Below, piece by piece: positions 6,468 through 14,352 of a stretch of 21,587 nt of DNA (its first letter is position 1; each line of letters starts with the position of its first letter). The position numbers and the translations under genes are program-made. The stretch is taken from the IMG/VR virus record IMGVR_UViG_3300025732_000312, positions 1 to 21,587 of that record; one strand, 5' to 3'. This DNA is from a virus. Under the pieces are notes generated by a model. It was given only the letters and a program-made list of their open reading frames with translations, was not told the DNA's origin and made no database searches.

Positions 6468-7028
6468 ATGAATCTAAAAGAATGGGGTGTAGTGGGAGTC
6501 GCGGCGCTTGCGCTTGTGGTCGGCTTCATGGGCTGGTCTAAGCCAGCAATCATCGTTGATTCAACGAAAGTTGATATTAACGCCATAAGTAGCGGCATCT
6601 ACGATGCAGTAGTGTCACGGATGTCGTCACTCGGCGCGGTATCAGTACTCACTTCACCGCAGGAATGGAATGGTGTCACAACCATTAACGAAAATCGTCG
6701 CTTCGCGCCTGGAACTTCGACTGTTGTTTCCCTCCCGGTAAATGCATCCTCTACCCTTGCGGTTATCTGCAAAGGCGGCGGCTTGAGTTTTGCACAGGAG
6801 TACGAAATCGCCGTTGGAGCAACGCCTAATGCGACAACAACGAGCCTCGGTAAGTTGTTTGTCCCGGCGAACAGGACAGCTTTCGTCGTTGCATCTACGT
6901 CAGGAAGAACTTTCTCAGAGAATTCTAAGGAGTTCATTAACCTTAAGATGGCAACGACTTCTGGAACAACTGTTTCGACTTCGTTAACGCCAACAGGTTC
7001 TTGCTCTTTCCAAGGAATCGCAATTTAG
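6468..7028 (+). CDS. Membrane-anchored Thr/Ser-rich protein, 186 aa
   Basis: A short N-terminal segment MNLKEW is followed by a hydrophobic helix (GVVGVAALALVVGFMGWS, about residues 7-24) typical of a signal anchor. The rest is beta-rich and Thr/Ser-rich, with SVLTSPQEWNGVTTINENRR, a Thr-Ala-Thr-Thr-Thr stretch, and exactly two cysteines (AVICKGG and TGSCSF) that could pair if the domain is exported. It follows the 46-aa charged gene by 3 bases and precedes the scaffold-like gene. Neither I nor the context gives a firm function. Candidates are a virion surface protein assembled at the membrane, or a protein that changes the host envelope. The neighbour at 5861 has a similar design. Confidence 0.75.
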   Translation: MNLKEWGVVGVAALALVVGFMGWSKPAIIVDSTKVDINAISSGIYDAVVSRMSSLGAVSVLTSPQEWNGVTTINENRRFAPGTSTVVSLPVNASSTLAVICKGGGLSFAQEYEIAVGATPNATTTSLGKLFVPANRTAFVVASTSGRTFSENSKEFINLKMATTSGTTVSTSLTPTGSCSFQGIAI

Positions 7029-7067
7029 CTTTAACGGTTATTCTACCTCAAAAGGAAAATACGTTTA

Positions 7068-7085
7068 TGCTTATCGTATAAAGCA
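7068..7085 (+). promoter_or_regulatory. Small hairpin upstream of scaffold gene
   Basis: TGCTTAT (7068-7074), a CGT loop, then ATAAAGCA (7078-7085) form a 7-bp stem with one bulged A, ending 14 bases before the ATG at 7100. No U-run follows, so it is not a normal terminator. It also contains TATAAA (7077-7082), which could act as a -10 box, but no -35 is visible. Confidence 0.3.
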
Positions 7086-7099
7086 AACAAAAATCAGTT

Positions 7100-7675
7100 A
7101 TGAGTACTGAAACAAACAATCAAGCAGAAGCCCCTGCTGTAAGTGGGGAGGGAGAAGAAGCAGCACAGGTCGAGACTATTGCAATCCCCAAAAAGGATTA
7201 CGAAGCTCTCAATCAGACTGTCGGCTCGCTGAAACGCGAACTCAAGGACTTGCGAAAAGCCTCTGAGATAGCGAAGGAAACTCCACAACAAAACCAAAAA
7301 CCAGAAGAATCTGCATTGTTACAAAAACTGGAAAGAATCTCCTTGCGACAAGCAGGGATTGACCACCAGGACGATATAGAACTAGCCAGAGCCACCGCTA
7401 AGAAATGGGGAGTTGATATAGACGAGGTGCTTATGGATGAGGACTTTAAGGTAAAGCTTGAACGTCAGCAGACAAAACGCTCCAACGAACTAGCAACATC
7501 CAATATCAGAGGTGGCCAAGGGCAGTCAGAAGCCAAAAATACCGCTGCATACTGGATGGCGAAAGGTGTTCCACCTTCGCGTGACCAAGTGCCTGACAGA
7601 AAGATTCGCGCAAAGATTACGCGTGCCATGATGGAAAAGGCGGGGACGAACGGCAAGACGTTCTATAACGATTAA
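7100..7675 (+). CDS. Scaffolding-like capsid assembly protein, 191 aa
   Basis: A hydrophilic, mostly helical protein just before the major capsid gene, the normal place for a scaffold. The start is acidic and disordered (TNNQAEAPAVSGEGEEAAQV), followed by a coiled coil (IPKKDYEALNQTVGSLKREL and on to about residue 60). After a Gln/Pro linker come a helical region around LLQKLERISLRQAGI and the segment ARATAKKWGVDIDEVLMDED. The basic C-terminus (DRKIRAKITRAMMEKAGTNG) would be the capsid-binding end, as in known scaffolds. No protease motif is visible. It ends in TAA 47 bases before the capsid start. Confidence 0.75.
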   Translation: MSTETNNQAEAPAVSGEGEEAAQVETIAIPKKDYEALNQTVGSLKRELKDLRKASEIAKETPQQNQKPEESALLQKLERISLRQAGIDHQDDIELARATAKKWGVDIDEVLMDEDFKVKLERQQTKRSNELATSNIRGGQGQSEAKNTAAYWMAKGVPPSRDQVPDRKIRAKITRAMMEKAGTNGKTFYND

Positions 7676-7693
7676 GGTCGGCAAAGCGGGTTC

Positions 7694-7714
7694 TCTGGTC
7701 TTACAAAGACTAGA
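7694..7714 (+). promoter_or_regulatory. Hairpin directly upstream of capsid gene
   Basis: TCTGGTCTT (7694-7702), ACA loop, AAGACTAGA (7706-7714) form a 9-bp stem with one G-U pair. It ends 8 bases before the capsid ATG at 7723, where a Shine-Dalgarno would normally sit. It may protect or present the start of the capsid mRNA. No U-tract follows, so termination is unlikely. Confidence 0.45.
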
Positions 7715-7722
7715 TTACCTAC

Positions 7723-8601
7723 ATGGCAGACACAGTAAACGTAATTACATACGAGACAGCCTATGAAGATGTACTTCAGGACCGTCTTGACCATCCGCAG
7801 ACATGGAAAGAGATGTGCGCAGTAACCATCACGGATACTCGCGTCATTTCCTCATCCTACATGTCCACCACTCCGACAGTCACAACTGTCACTCGTGGCA
7901 CAGGACATGACCTGACTCTCTACCAGGAGACAGCCGAAACGCTGACAATCTCTACGGGACGAGACTTGGGTATGTTCATGGATTGGGGAGATTTGGCACA
8001 GAGCCCGTGGTCAAAACCAGCGGAACTCTTTGACCGAATCGGTGCGCTTCTGAATGAGTACATTGAAGGCGCAGTTCTTGCAAACCACGCAGAATGGACT
8101 GACTTTGGTAACTCAAGTATTGGAAATGGCGGCGCTGCAACTGACCCGATAACGGTCAGCGCGTCCAACATTGACGATATTATCCGAGGTGTTAAGCGAC
8201 AGATTCGTGTCGGAAACGGACAGACGAGGATGAACCAGTATGGTGTCGGATTCGTTTGGCGTGCTGCTGACTTTGAGTTGCTTGAAGCGTTCGTACAGGC
8301 TAACGGCTTTACGACTGCTGACCAGGCTCTCAAGGAAGGCACCGTTGAAGGACTCCGCTATCTCGGCGCTGACCACTACTGGTCTAACGAACACACCGCA
8401 AACCATGTGTTTGCAGGAGTTAAGAAGACACAGCGCATCGGCATCCTTCGTGGCACATATGGCCGCGCTCACACGATAGATTTCCCTGCCTCATCGGAAA
8501 ACAACTTCCTTTCAGGACAGGCGTACTACTCGCGTGTAGATATTGGGCTCTTGCACCCTACTTCAATGGATGCGTTGAGTTTCGATGTCAACGTTGCTTA
8601 G
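7723..8601 (+). CDS. Major capsid protein, HK97-fold type
   Basis: The expected shell protein, 292 residues, placed right after the scaffold-like gene. It starts MADTVNVITYETAYEDVLQD and has a Thr-rich beta segment (YMSTTPTVTTVTRGTGHDLT). A helix-rich core follows (IGALLNEYIEGAVLANHAEW; ASNIDDIIRGVKRQIRVGNG), then an aromatic C-terminal part (GILRGTYGRAHTIDFPASSE). The alternating E-loop, spine-helix and P-domain order fits an uncleaved HK97-fold capsid of small size. No N-terminal scaffold domain or cleavage signal is seen, consistent with a separate scaffold gene. The gene is bracketed by two hairpins and three short tandem repeats, suggesting special handling of its mRNA. Confidence 0.85.
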   Translation: MADTVNVITYETAYEDVLQDRLDHPQTWKEMCAVTITDTRVISSSYMSTTPTVTTVTRGTGHDLTLYQETAETLTISTGRDLGMFMDWGDLAQSPWSKPAELFDRIGALLNEYIEGAVLANHAEWTDFGNSSIGNGGAATDPITVSASNIDDIIRGVKRQIRVGNGQTRMNQYGVGFVWRAADFELLEAFVQANGFTTADQALKEGTVEGLRYLGADHYWSNEHTANHVFAGVKKTQRIGILRGTYGRAHTIDFPASSENNFLSGQAYYSRVDIGLLHPTSMDALSFDVNVA

Positions 8602-8623
8602 ACGTAGCTTAAACGTCGCCTAA
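8591..8623 (+). repeat. Three tandem 11-base repeats across the capsid stop codon
   Basis: ACGTTGCTTAG (8591-8601), ACGTAGCTTAA (8602-8612) and ACGTCGCCTAA (8613-8623) are head-to-tail imperfect copies of ACGTNGCYTAR. The first copy contains the last capsid codons and the TAG stop. Each copy also carries an in-phase-looking TAG or TAA at its end. Purpose unknown; slippage-derived duplication of the gene end is possible. Confidence 0.5.
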
Positions 8624-8635
8624 TTGTTCTTATAT

Positions 8636-8662
8636 CCCGTCCTTGCAAACAGAGAGGACGGG
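8636..8662 (+). terminator. Strong hairpin after capsid gene (no U-tract)
   Basis: CCCGTCCT (8636-8643) and AGGACGGG (8655-8662) form a perfect GC-rich 8-bp stem with an 11-base loop, 35 bases past the capsid stop. No run of T follows, so it is not a textbook intrinsic terminator. It may stabilise the 3' end of capsid mRNA, act as a processing site, or give partial termination to keep downstream tail genes lower. Confidence 0.5.
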
Positions 8663-8690
8663 AATATGAGAAGAATAAATACATAATTTT

Positions 8691-9377
8691 ATGCCAATCG
8701 CAGATATAATTTCCGACATCTATTTCAAGACCAAGACCAATTCTGCCGACTACCCCGCAGCGGACATGCTCATTCATATCAACCGCGCGTATAACGATGT
8801 GGTCAGTCAGATTTTGAGCGCGGATGGACGATGGCAATGGGATGACGACAACCAGAGTGATTTTTCCATCGCAACAACGGCACTTGTCTCCTCACAGAAA
8901 GATTACTCAATGGCAGTCAGTCACCTCAAGATATTGCGCGTTGAATTACTCCCTAACGGGGAAACGGATTACATAAAACTTGACCCAAAGGACGAAGCTG
9001 ATGAATCACTGGCAATGGATACCTCGTCAACAGGAACACCGGCATGGTATGACTTAGTTGGCGGCTCGATTTTCCTTTACCCCACACCCGACTATTCCCA
9101 AGCATCTTCACTCAAGGTGTATTTCCAGCGCGGCCCCGATGAGTTTACATCAGGACAAGTGACGACAGGAACCAAAAAGCCTGGCTTTGCCTCGCTGTTC
9201 CATGCCCTCATCCCACTCAAGGTGTCATTTAATTACTGTGTGGCGAACGGTCTTCCGATGGCGAACGGCTATTTACAGGAAATCCTCAGAATGGAGAAAG
9301 AACTAAAGGCGTTTTATGGCAAAAGAGACAAAGATGACCGTTCTATTATGAGAGGTAAGCGGATTCTCTACATCTGA
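8691..9377 (+). CDS. Head-tail adaptor (head completion) protein
   Basis: A 228-residue protein right after the capsid gene, the standard place for the connector that sits under the portal. It starts with helices (ADIISDIYFKTKTNSADYPA, then MLIHINRAYNDVVSQILSAD). The centre has the feature I associate with short-tailed phage adaptors, GTPAWYDLVGGSIFLYPTPD followed by LKVYFQRGPDEF. C-terminal helices follow (MANGYLQEILRMEKELKAFY), with a basic tail MRGKRILYI that could insert into the portal. It ends TGA-T-ATG into the next gene. The family assignment rests on this pattern and on context. Confidence 0.75.
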   Translation: MPIADIISDIYFKTKTNSADYPAADMLIHINRAYNDVVSQILSADGRWQWDDDNQSDFSIATTALVSSQKDYSMAVSHLKILRVELLPNGETDYIKLDPKDEADESLAMDTSSTGTPAWYDLVGGSIFLYPTPDYSQASSLKVYFQRGPDEFTSGQVTTGTKKPGFASLFHALIPLKVSFNYCVANGLPMANGYLQEILRMEKELKAFYGKRDKDDRSIMRGKRILYI

Positions 9378-9378
9378 T

Positions 9379-9786
9379 ATGGCTTCATTCGTAAAATTTA
9401 ACAGTTTTGTTGAGGCTGTTGCTGAGAAAACCCACAACCTCGGCTCCGATACCCTCAAGGTAGCCCTCACGAATACCGCACCAAACGCAACAGACACGCA
9501 GCTATCCAACATCACCGAGATTTCGTACACTAACTGCTCTGCGCGAACAATCACAACCTCATCCTCGTCGCAATCATCGGGAACGTATAAGCTCGTGCTT
9601 GCTGATTTGACGCTTACCGCATCAGGGTCAGTAGGCCCGTTTCGCTATGTCGTCATCTACAATGACACGGCCACGAATGACGAACTGATTGGCTACTATG
9701 ACTACGGTTCAGCGGTAACACTTCAGGCATCAGACCAGTTCGTTATTGACTTTGACGGCACCGCAGGGGTGCTCACCATCGCTTGA
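9379..9786 (+). CDS. Phage structural protein, 'KFNSF...SDTLKVALTNTAP' type, 135 aa
   Basis: The start MASFVKFNSFVEAVAEKTHN, followed by LGSDTLKVALTNTAPNATDT, is a pattern I have seen in many tailed phages as a small structural protein of the neck, tail or capsid surface. The remainder is beta-rich (FRYVVIYNDTATNDELIGYY, then an end segment FVIDFDGTAGVLTIA). It has one cysteine and no membrane part. Placed between the adaptor and fibre-like genes, it could be a decoration, neck or tail-surface protein. It is joined to both neighbours by the same TGATATG junction, which suggests tight co-translation with equal stoichiometry control. The exact role is unproven. Confidence 0.75.
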   Translation: MASFVKFNSFVEAVAEKTHNLGSDTLKVALTNTAPNATDTQLSNITEISYTNCSARTITTSSSSQSSGTYKLVLADLTLTASGSVGPFRYVVIYNDTATNDELIGYYDYGSAVTLQASDQFVIDFDGTAGVLTIA

Positions 9787-9787
9787 T

Positions 9788-10654
9788 ATGCAGACGATTG
9801 CTTTCGATGCGGCATCTTCCTCAAACACAACTGGCGGCTCTCCGTTTACTTGGAGTCATACATGCACTGGTTCCAATCGTATCTTGATAGTGGGTCTTAT
9901 CAACGCTGCTGGCGACCAAGTTACGGGCGTCACCTACAACGGCGTCGCAATGACTCAGATAAATAAGCAAAATGTTTTCGGAGGTACAGAGGTATATCTA
10001 TACTATCTCTTAGCTCCTGCCACTGGCTCTAACACGATTTCAGTTTCCAAATCTTCTGGCAACATGGCAGGTGCCGCCGCTTCATATACTGGAGTAAAGC
10101 AATCTGGTCAACCAGACGCAAGCACGACTGCTACGACGGGCAGTTCCACAACGCACGCTGAGGCTCTGACTTCGATTGCAGATAACTGTTGGCATGTCTC
10201 TGGGGTATTCGGCGGCACCCTTAATGCAATTTCAGCAGGAACGGGGACAACTGTTCGCGTGAATAACACCACGACCCAAAATGCGGCAATAGGCGATAAT
10301 AACGCAGCGATTACTCCCGCTGGCTCAAATACGCTGAATTTCTCTGCTTCTTCAATGAATTGGGCATCTAATGGAATCACCATTTCTCCTGCTCCCGACA
10401 TCTACACGCTCACAGCGGGAACAGGCTCATTCACATTCACAGGCAATGCCGCCTTGTTCTATCGCCTCTACACACTCACCGCATCTGTCGGCTCCTTTGT
10501 CCTGACAGGAGTTTCCGCAACACTCACGCACATAATCAAATGGGCGATGCCGTCACGAAACTCATCCTCACAATCCAATCAGTCAAAGAACAGTTCTTCG
10601 TGGGTAAATCAAAGCAAAGACTCAAGCACCTTCAATAACCAGACACGCAACTGA
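9788..10654 (+). CDS. Beta-sandwich tail/virion surface protein, 288 aa
   Basis: I place the start at 9788, not at the in-frame ATG 42 bases upstream, because 9788 gives the TGA-T-ATG junction used by both neighbouring genes and avoids a 41-base overlap. N-terminal domain: MQTIAFDAASSSNTTGGSPF, then TWSHTCTGSNRILIVGLINA, an immunoglobulin-like beta-sandwich seen in phage and bacterial surface proteins. Two short repeats follow near residues 205-250 (YTLTAGTGSFTFTGNAA and YTLTASVGSFVLTGVSA). The end is a low-complexity Asn/Gln/Ser/Lys tail (SQSNQSKNSSSWVNQSKDSS). This modular build fits a tail surface or fibre-base protein. Exact attachment unknown. Confidence 0.75.
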   Translation: MQTIAFDAASSSNTTGGSPFTWSHTCTGSNRILIVGLINAAGDQVTGVTYNGVAMTQINKQNVFGGTEVYLYYLLAPATGSNTISVSKSSGNMAGAAASYTGVKQSGQPDASTTATTGSSTTHAEALTSIADNCWHVSGVFGGTLNAISAGTGTTVRVNNTTTQNAAIGDNNAAITPAGSNTLNFSASSMNWASNGITISPAPDIYTLTAGTGSFTFTGNAALFYRLYTLTASVGSFVLTGVSATLTHIIKWAMPSRNSSSQSNQSKNSSSWVNQSKDSSTFNNQTRN

Positions 10655-10655
10655 T

Positions 10656-12248
10656 ATGAAGACAATCGTCATTGACAATTTCTCACGGGGCATCGCAGAC
10701 GACAGATATAATGGCGTTACTGGCGAGTGTGGCTTTTGTAAGCACTTCGACATCCTCACTCATCCCCGCAGACTTCAACCGCTTCGCGGGATGTCAACGG
10801 ATACCGCCAGCACCACAATCGGCAACATCATCGTCGCGTCAAATGGTTTCCTCTATGGTGTTGGTGTTGATGGAAGCAACCCAAGCAACGGTAAGCTCTG
10901 GGTCAGGGCCGATAACAACACGACAGCAAGCTCTACAGGCTCATTTGGTGCATCTTCCACATGGCGTGCGCTCACTAATAACCAACTTTCAGGAGCAACG
11001 GTGAATTATGATTTAATTGTCGAGAACCCTGACGCTGGACAGGTTCGTACACTCTATTGGGCCTCAAATAATCTCATAGTTGCCTCTGACCCGCTCGGCG
11101 CATCTTCAGCAAGCACAGACGCGCTCACATTCTCGTCTATCGGGCAAGGTATCCTGCATCCGAAGGATAAGACTATCTATTTCCCATACAAAACATCATC
11201 AGCACACTACATCGCACTGATAGCCCCAAACGCTACGGCTTTCGGTGGGAAGAACTATACAGCATTTACCCTACCCTTCCTCTACCGCTGCTACTGCCTC
11301 TCCTATTACGGCAACTACCTTGCAATCCCCATGACCTCGGTCAATGGTATTGGAGTCAACGGCTCTGTCGTCGCCTTGTGGAATAGAGACACTTCGACAA
11401 CTACGCTCGATGAGACAATCCCGTGGGGCGCAGGGAAGCTACAGGTGCTCAATAACCTCAATGGCGTCCTCGTTGGTGTCAACACACTCTCTGCCGCGTA
11501 CTCAGGTTCCTTCCAAGATTACGACGCTATTCAGATTAAGATGTGGGCTGGTGGTGCTGAACCAACACTCCTCAAGGAACTAAAAGCGATACATCTTGCG
11601 GGGTCAAACCAGCCTACAGTTACCATAAATCCGCGCGTCAACTTCATTTACAACAACCGCCTCTACTTCTCGGTCAACGTCAATCCGAATGACGGCAAAC
11701 AGGCTGCATGGTATGGGCTGTGGTCAGTCGGGAAAAACAAGCTCACAGGCGAATGGACTGTCTCGATGGAGCGTGTTGAGACTAACTCAAACACTGGTAC
11801 AGGCGTTATTGCAGCGGCTATATCAGGCGACTTCGTTTCGATGGCGCATACTGCAGAAGGAACGCTTACCTATACATCCAATGGCGTTACATCATCGAGC
11901 ACCTATGGCGCAACGTCCGTCTACGAGAGCTTGGTTAATCCTGGCATGGACCCCGCCGACAAGATGCGAAAAAAGAAACTCTACGCAATCCAAGTCAACT
12001 GTCTTCCACTCCCTTCGTCAGCATCACTTGTCCTCAAGTACCGAATAGACAGCGACGGTGACTCGTCTGATTGGGTGACACTCAAAACCTACTCGACTAC
12101 TGACGGCAGTTCATTCGATGTCCCTAATATTCCAAGCTCGGGGAAATCAGATGGCTACAATATCGAATTGCGGCTTGAGAGTACGGGCGGTGCAGTGCCG
12201 ATTGCATTTGCGTATAAGTACGATGTCCTTTCTTCAAACACACTATGA
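10656..12248 (+). CDS. Large beta-rich tail protein, possible nozzle/propeller
   Basis: A 530-residue protein starting MKTIVIDNFSRGIADDRYNG, with the motif ILTHPRRLQPLRGM soon after. Repeating strand pairs (GNIIVASNGFLYGVGVDG, LYWASNNLIVASDPLGASS, NNLNGVLVGVNTLSAAYSG, PRVNFIYNNRLYFSVNVN) suggest a beta-propeller. The end is a separate beta-sandwich (LVLKYRIDSDGDSSDWVTLK). In podoviruses the protein after the adaptor is the tail nozzle, which is also propeller-based, so this is the leading candidate; another tail-tip protein is possible. It has five cysteines, mostly near GECGFC and RCYC. It overlaps the next gene by ATGA. Confidence 0.65.
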   Translation: MKTIVIDNFSRGIADDRYNGVTGECGFCKHFDILTHPRRLQPLRGMSTDTASTTIGNIIVASNGFLYGVGVDGSNPSNGKLWVRADNNTTASSTGSFGASSTWRALTNNQLSGATVNYDLIVENPDAGQVRTLYWASNNLIVASDPLGASSASTDALTFSSIGQGILHPKDKTIYFPYKTSSAHYIALIAPNATAFGGKNYTAFTLPFLYRCYCLSYYGNYLAIPMTSVNGIGVNGSVVALWNRDTSTTTLDETIPWGAGKLQVLNNLNGVLVGVNTLSAAYSGSFQDYDAIQIKMWAGGAEPTLLKELKAIHLAGSNQPTVTINPRVNFIYNNRLYFSVNVNPNDGKQAAWYGLWSVGKNKLTGEWTVSMERVETNSNTGTGVIAAAISGDFVSMAHTAEGTLTYTSNGVTSSSTYGATSVYESLVNPGMDPADKMRKKKLYAIQVNCLPLPSSASLVLKYRIDSDGDSSDWVTLKTYSTTDGSSFDVPNIPSSGKSDGYNIELRLESTGGAVPIAFAYKYDVLSSNTL

Positions 12249-12583
12249 ATCCTGATGAAGCACAATCTATGCGTGATAGGATAGCAAAACTGGAAGCGCA
12301 ACTCGATTTCTTCATTCGCGCCACAACGTATGAGTTCAAGCGAACCATTAAGGGCGACCCTAACGGATTACGAATCGGCGACAAAGCAAGTGATAAACTC
12401 GGCTTCATGGGGAAAACTCCAATAGCACAATGGTCATCAGGTACAGGAAGACAGGACGTTGTTGATAATACAGGCTCGGCGGCAAATGTCGGCTTCAGGG
12501 CGACTGGCAACACTGGCTCAACTGGTTATTCATTAGGCGATGTCGTCGCCTTTCTTAAAACAATAGGCTTATTCGCGCCGTGA
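12245..12583 (+). CDS. Small fibre-type structural protein, 112 aa
   Basis: Starts inside the stop of the preceding gene (ATGA). A short N-terminal coiled coil (AQSMRDRIAKLEAQLDFFIR) could trimerise the chain. The remainder has the phage fibre signature NGLRIGDKASDKLGFMGKTP followed by IAQWSSGT, and closes with LGDVVAFLKTIGLFAP. In my experience the pattern 'IxIGxxxxxKLGFxGxTPI.Q' plus a terminal Leu-rich helix occurs at the ends of many phage virion proteins, often as a trimer capping or collar element. There is no Cys and no signal peptide. A role as a small tail fibre or collar protein is likely but not proven. Confidence 0.7.
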   Translation: MNPDEAQSMRDRIAKLEAQLDFFIRATTYEFKRTIKGDPNGLRIGDKASDKLGFMGKTPIAQWSSGTGRQDVVDNTGSAANVGFRATGNTGSTGYSLGDVVAFLKTIGLFAP

Positions 12584-12595
12584 TATTCTTATTAT

Positions 12596-14350
12596 ATGGC
12601 AACTATTAAAAACGGTAATTTTGTAGGGAATGGCTCGATTGTGCCTGGGGCTTCTTCGGGGTATCAAACTCCATCAAACCTAGTGCCAGTTCTTGACCAG
12701 CAAATGCAGATTTTCGCTAATAAAAACCCTGAACAGGCTAACCTTGCGATGGATGCTTATGGCTATTCAAAAGTTCCTAGTTATTCCCCTGCTGCCCCTA
12801 TATCTTCCGCCGTACTTGCCCCCCAAGCACCAATAAGACTCCCCCAATATCCACAGGGTGATAATCCGTTCACAACGAACGCAAGCATCCCAACCCCACA
12901 ACAGATTGTGACCGCATCGCCAACAAACGCAGAAAACTCACAAAATGAGTATCTAAAGAAAATTGCGGAACTTACAGGAGCAGGTTCAAGCCTCGCTACA
13001 TTTCAAAGTCAGCAAGAACAGGCGGCAGGTATCCCAGGACTGGCGAAAACTCTGAATGACATAGGTGCACAAATAATGGGTCTGAACGACCAGGCCGCCG
13101 CTTTGCAGAACGAAGCGCAGTACACGATTCCGAACGCCGCACAAATCTCAGCAGAAGGGCGTGGAATAACAACGGGAGGACTTGCCCCGATTACCGCTTC
13201 TCAGTTACGTTTGAACCAAATTAAGCAAGGAGCAATTGCCACACAAACCCTCACCCTTAAAAGTGCCTACTACGCAGCACAAGGAAACTATGCGCTCGCA
13301 AAAGACGCAGCAGACAAGGCGGCACAAGTTCAATTCGATGCTCAGGAGCGAGAAATTGCTTACAAAAAAGCGCAACTAGATGCAATCGCCCCGACATTAA
13401 ACAAAGAGGAAAAGCAAAGAGCGGCAATTCAGCAAGCTCAGCTTGACGACAGGAAGCGTCTACTGGACGACGCTAAGCTGGAAAAACAGAACGTAAATCA
13501 AGTGATGATAACTGCCGCTAAATATGGTGCTGATTCTGCTACATTGCAGAAGATAGCTCAATCGAATAGCTATGATGAAGCAATCATTAGCGCAGGTTCT
13601 TCTCTCGTAGACCCTAAAGCAAAGTATGAGCTTGAGTCAGCGAAACTTGAAAACACACTGAGACAGATGCAGATAAATAAACTTTCATATGAGACAGGCT
13701 TGCTGAAAAAATATGGTGGAATGACTCCATCGCAGTATTCTGATTATTTGAAAGAGCAGAAAAAGGCGATAAATGAAACGAAAGATGCTAGTTCTAAATC
13801 CTATCAGCAGGGAATCGCGTTACAGGAAAAGATTGACGTAATAGATGCGGCACTTAATAGTCCAGCGCTTAAAACAGCTGTTGGAACTAACTTTTTATCT
13901 CGTTCACCTTCGACTTTTTTGGGGAGCGCGGGAGCCTTCATTTTTGGCGGCGCTCCATCAGTCCTCGGTGGTGCATTGAATACGGCGACTGGCGCTACGC
14001 AAGACTTCATCTCATCTACTGAGCAGTTAATATCTAAAGAATTCTTGCAGAACCTTATAGACGTTAAAGCTCAAGGGGCCACCTTCGGAGCACTTACAGA
14101 AAAAGAACAACAAGCACTCACTGATGCGGCCACAAAAATCGGAAGATGGAGGGTGAAAAATTCCAGTGGCGATGTGACTGGATATAACATAGATGAGGAT
14201 AATTTCAGACGAGAAATGAATCGAATCAAGGCTCTCGCAACAAAAGCCTATCAGAAAGCAACAGGAGAAGTCTGGGCTCCTGATGAGCAAAAGATGTGGG
14301 ACGATTTAGAGAATTCCATGTCTGGTGTTAGCTTTAATCCAGCATATTAA
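12596..14350 (+). CDS. Large helical internal virion (ejection) protein candidate, 584 aa
   Basis: The first ~100 residues are Pro/Ser/Gln-rich and disordered. A long Ala/Gln/Lys-rich helical region follows (YYAAQGNYALAKDAADKAAQ through KEEKQRAAIQQAQLDDRKRL), consistent with coiled coil. Around residues 441-461 there is a Gly/Ala-rich hydrophobic patch (LGSAGAFIFGGAPSVLGGAL) that could meet a membrane. After it comes a block I recall from other phage virion proteins (LISKEFLQNLIDVKAQGATF, then GALTEKEQQALTDAATKIGR). No catalytic lysozyme or protease motif is visible. Position between tail genes and fibres fits the ejected internal proteins of short-tailed phages. A minor tail protein is the alternative. 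Confidence 0.65.
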   Translation: MATIKNGNFVGNGSIVPGASSGYQTPSNLVPVLDQQMQIFANKNPEQANLAMDAYGYSKVPSYSPAAPISSAVLAPQAPIRLPQYPQGDNPFTTNASIPTPQQIVTASPTNAENSQNEYLKKIAELTGAGSSLATFQSQQEQAAGIPGLAKTLNDIGAQIMGLNDQAAALQNEAQYTIPNAAQISAEGRGITTGGLAPITASQLRLNQIKQGAIATQTLTLKSAYYAAQGNYALAKDAADKAAQVQFDAQEREIAYKKAQLDAIAPTLNKEEKQRAAIQQAQLDDRKRLLDDAKLEKQNVNQVMITAAKYGADSATLQKIAQSNSYDEAIISAGSSLVDPKAKYELESAKLENTLRQMQINKLSYETGLLKKYGGMTPSQYSDYLKEQKKAINETKDASSKSYQQGIALQEKIDVIDAALNSPALKTAVGTNFLSRSPSTFLGSAGAFIFGGAPSVLGGALNTATGATQDFISSTEQLISKEFLQNLIDVKAQGATFGALTEKEQQALTDAATKIGRWRVKNSSGDVTGYNIDEDNFRREMNRIKALATKAYQKATGEVWAPDEQKMWDDLENSMSGVSFNPAY

Positions 14351-14352
14351 AT

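Noticed and set aside
7067-7081. Leader peptide ATG CTT ATC GTA TAA before the scaffold gene, with AAAGGA upstream
   Set aside because: Only four codons; the purine run is further than normal from this ATG and no regulatory pattern supports it.
8636-8662. Classical intrinsic terminator after the capsid gene
   Set aside because: The stem is good but no T-run follows; kept only as a hairpin with uncertain role.
9746-9787. Longer start for the 9788 gene (in-frame ATG at 9746)
   Set aside because: It would overlap the previous gene by 41 bases, while 9788 gives the TGA-T-ATG junction seen at both neighbouring boundaries.
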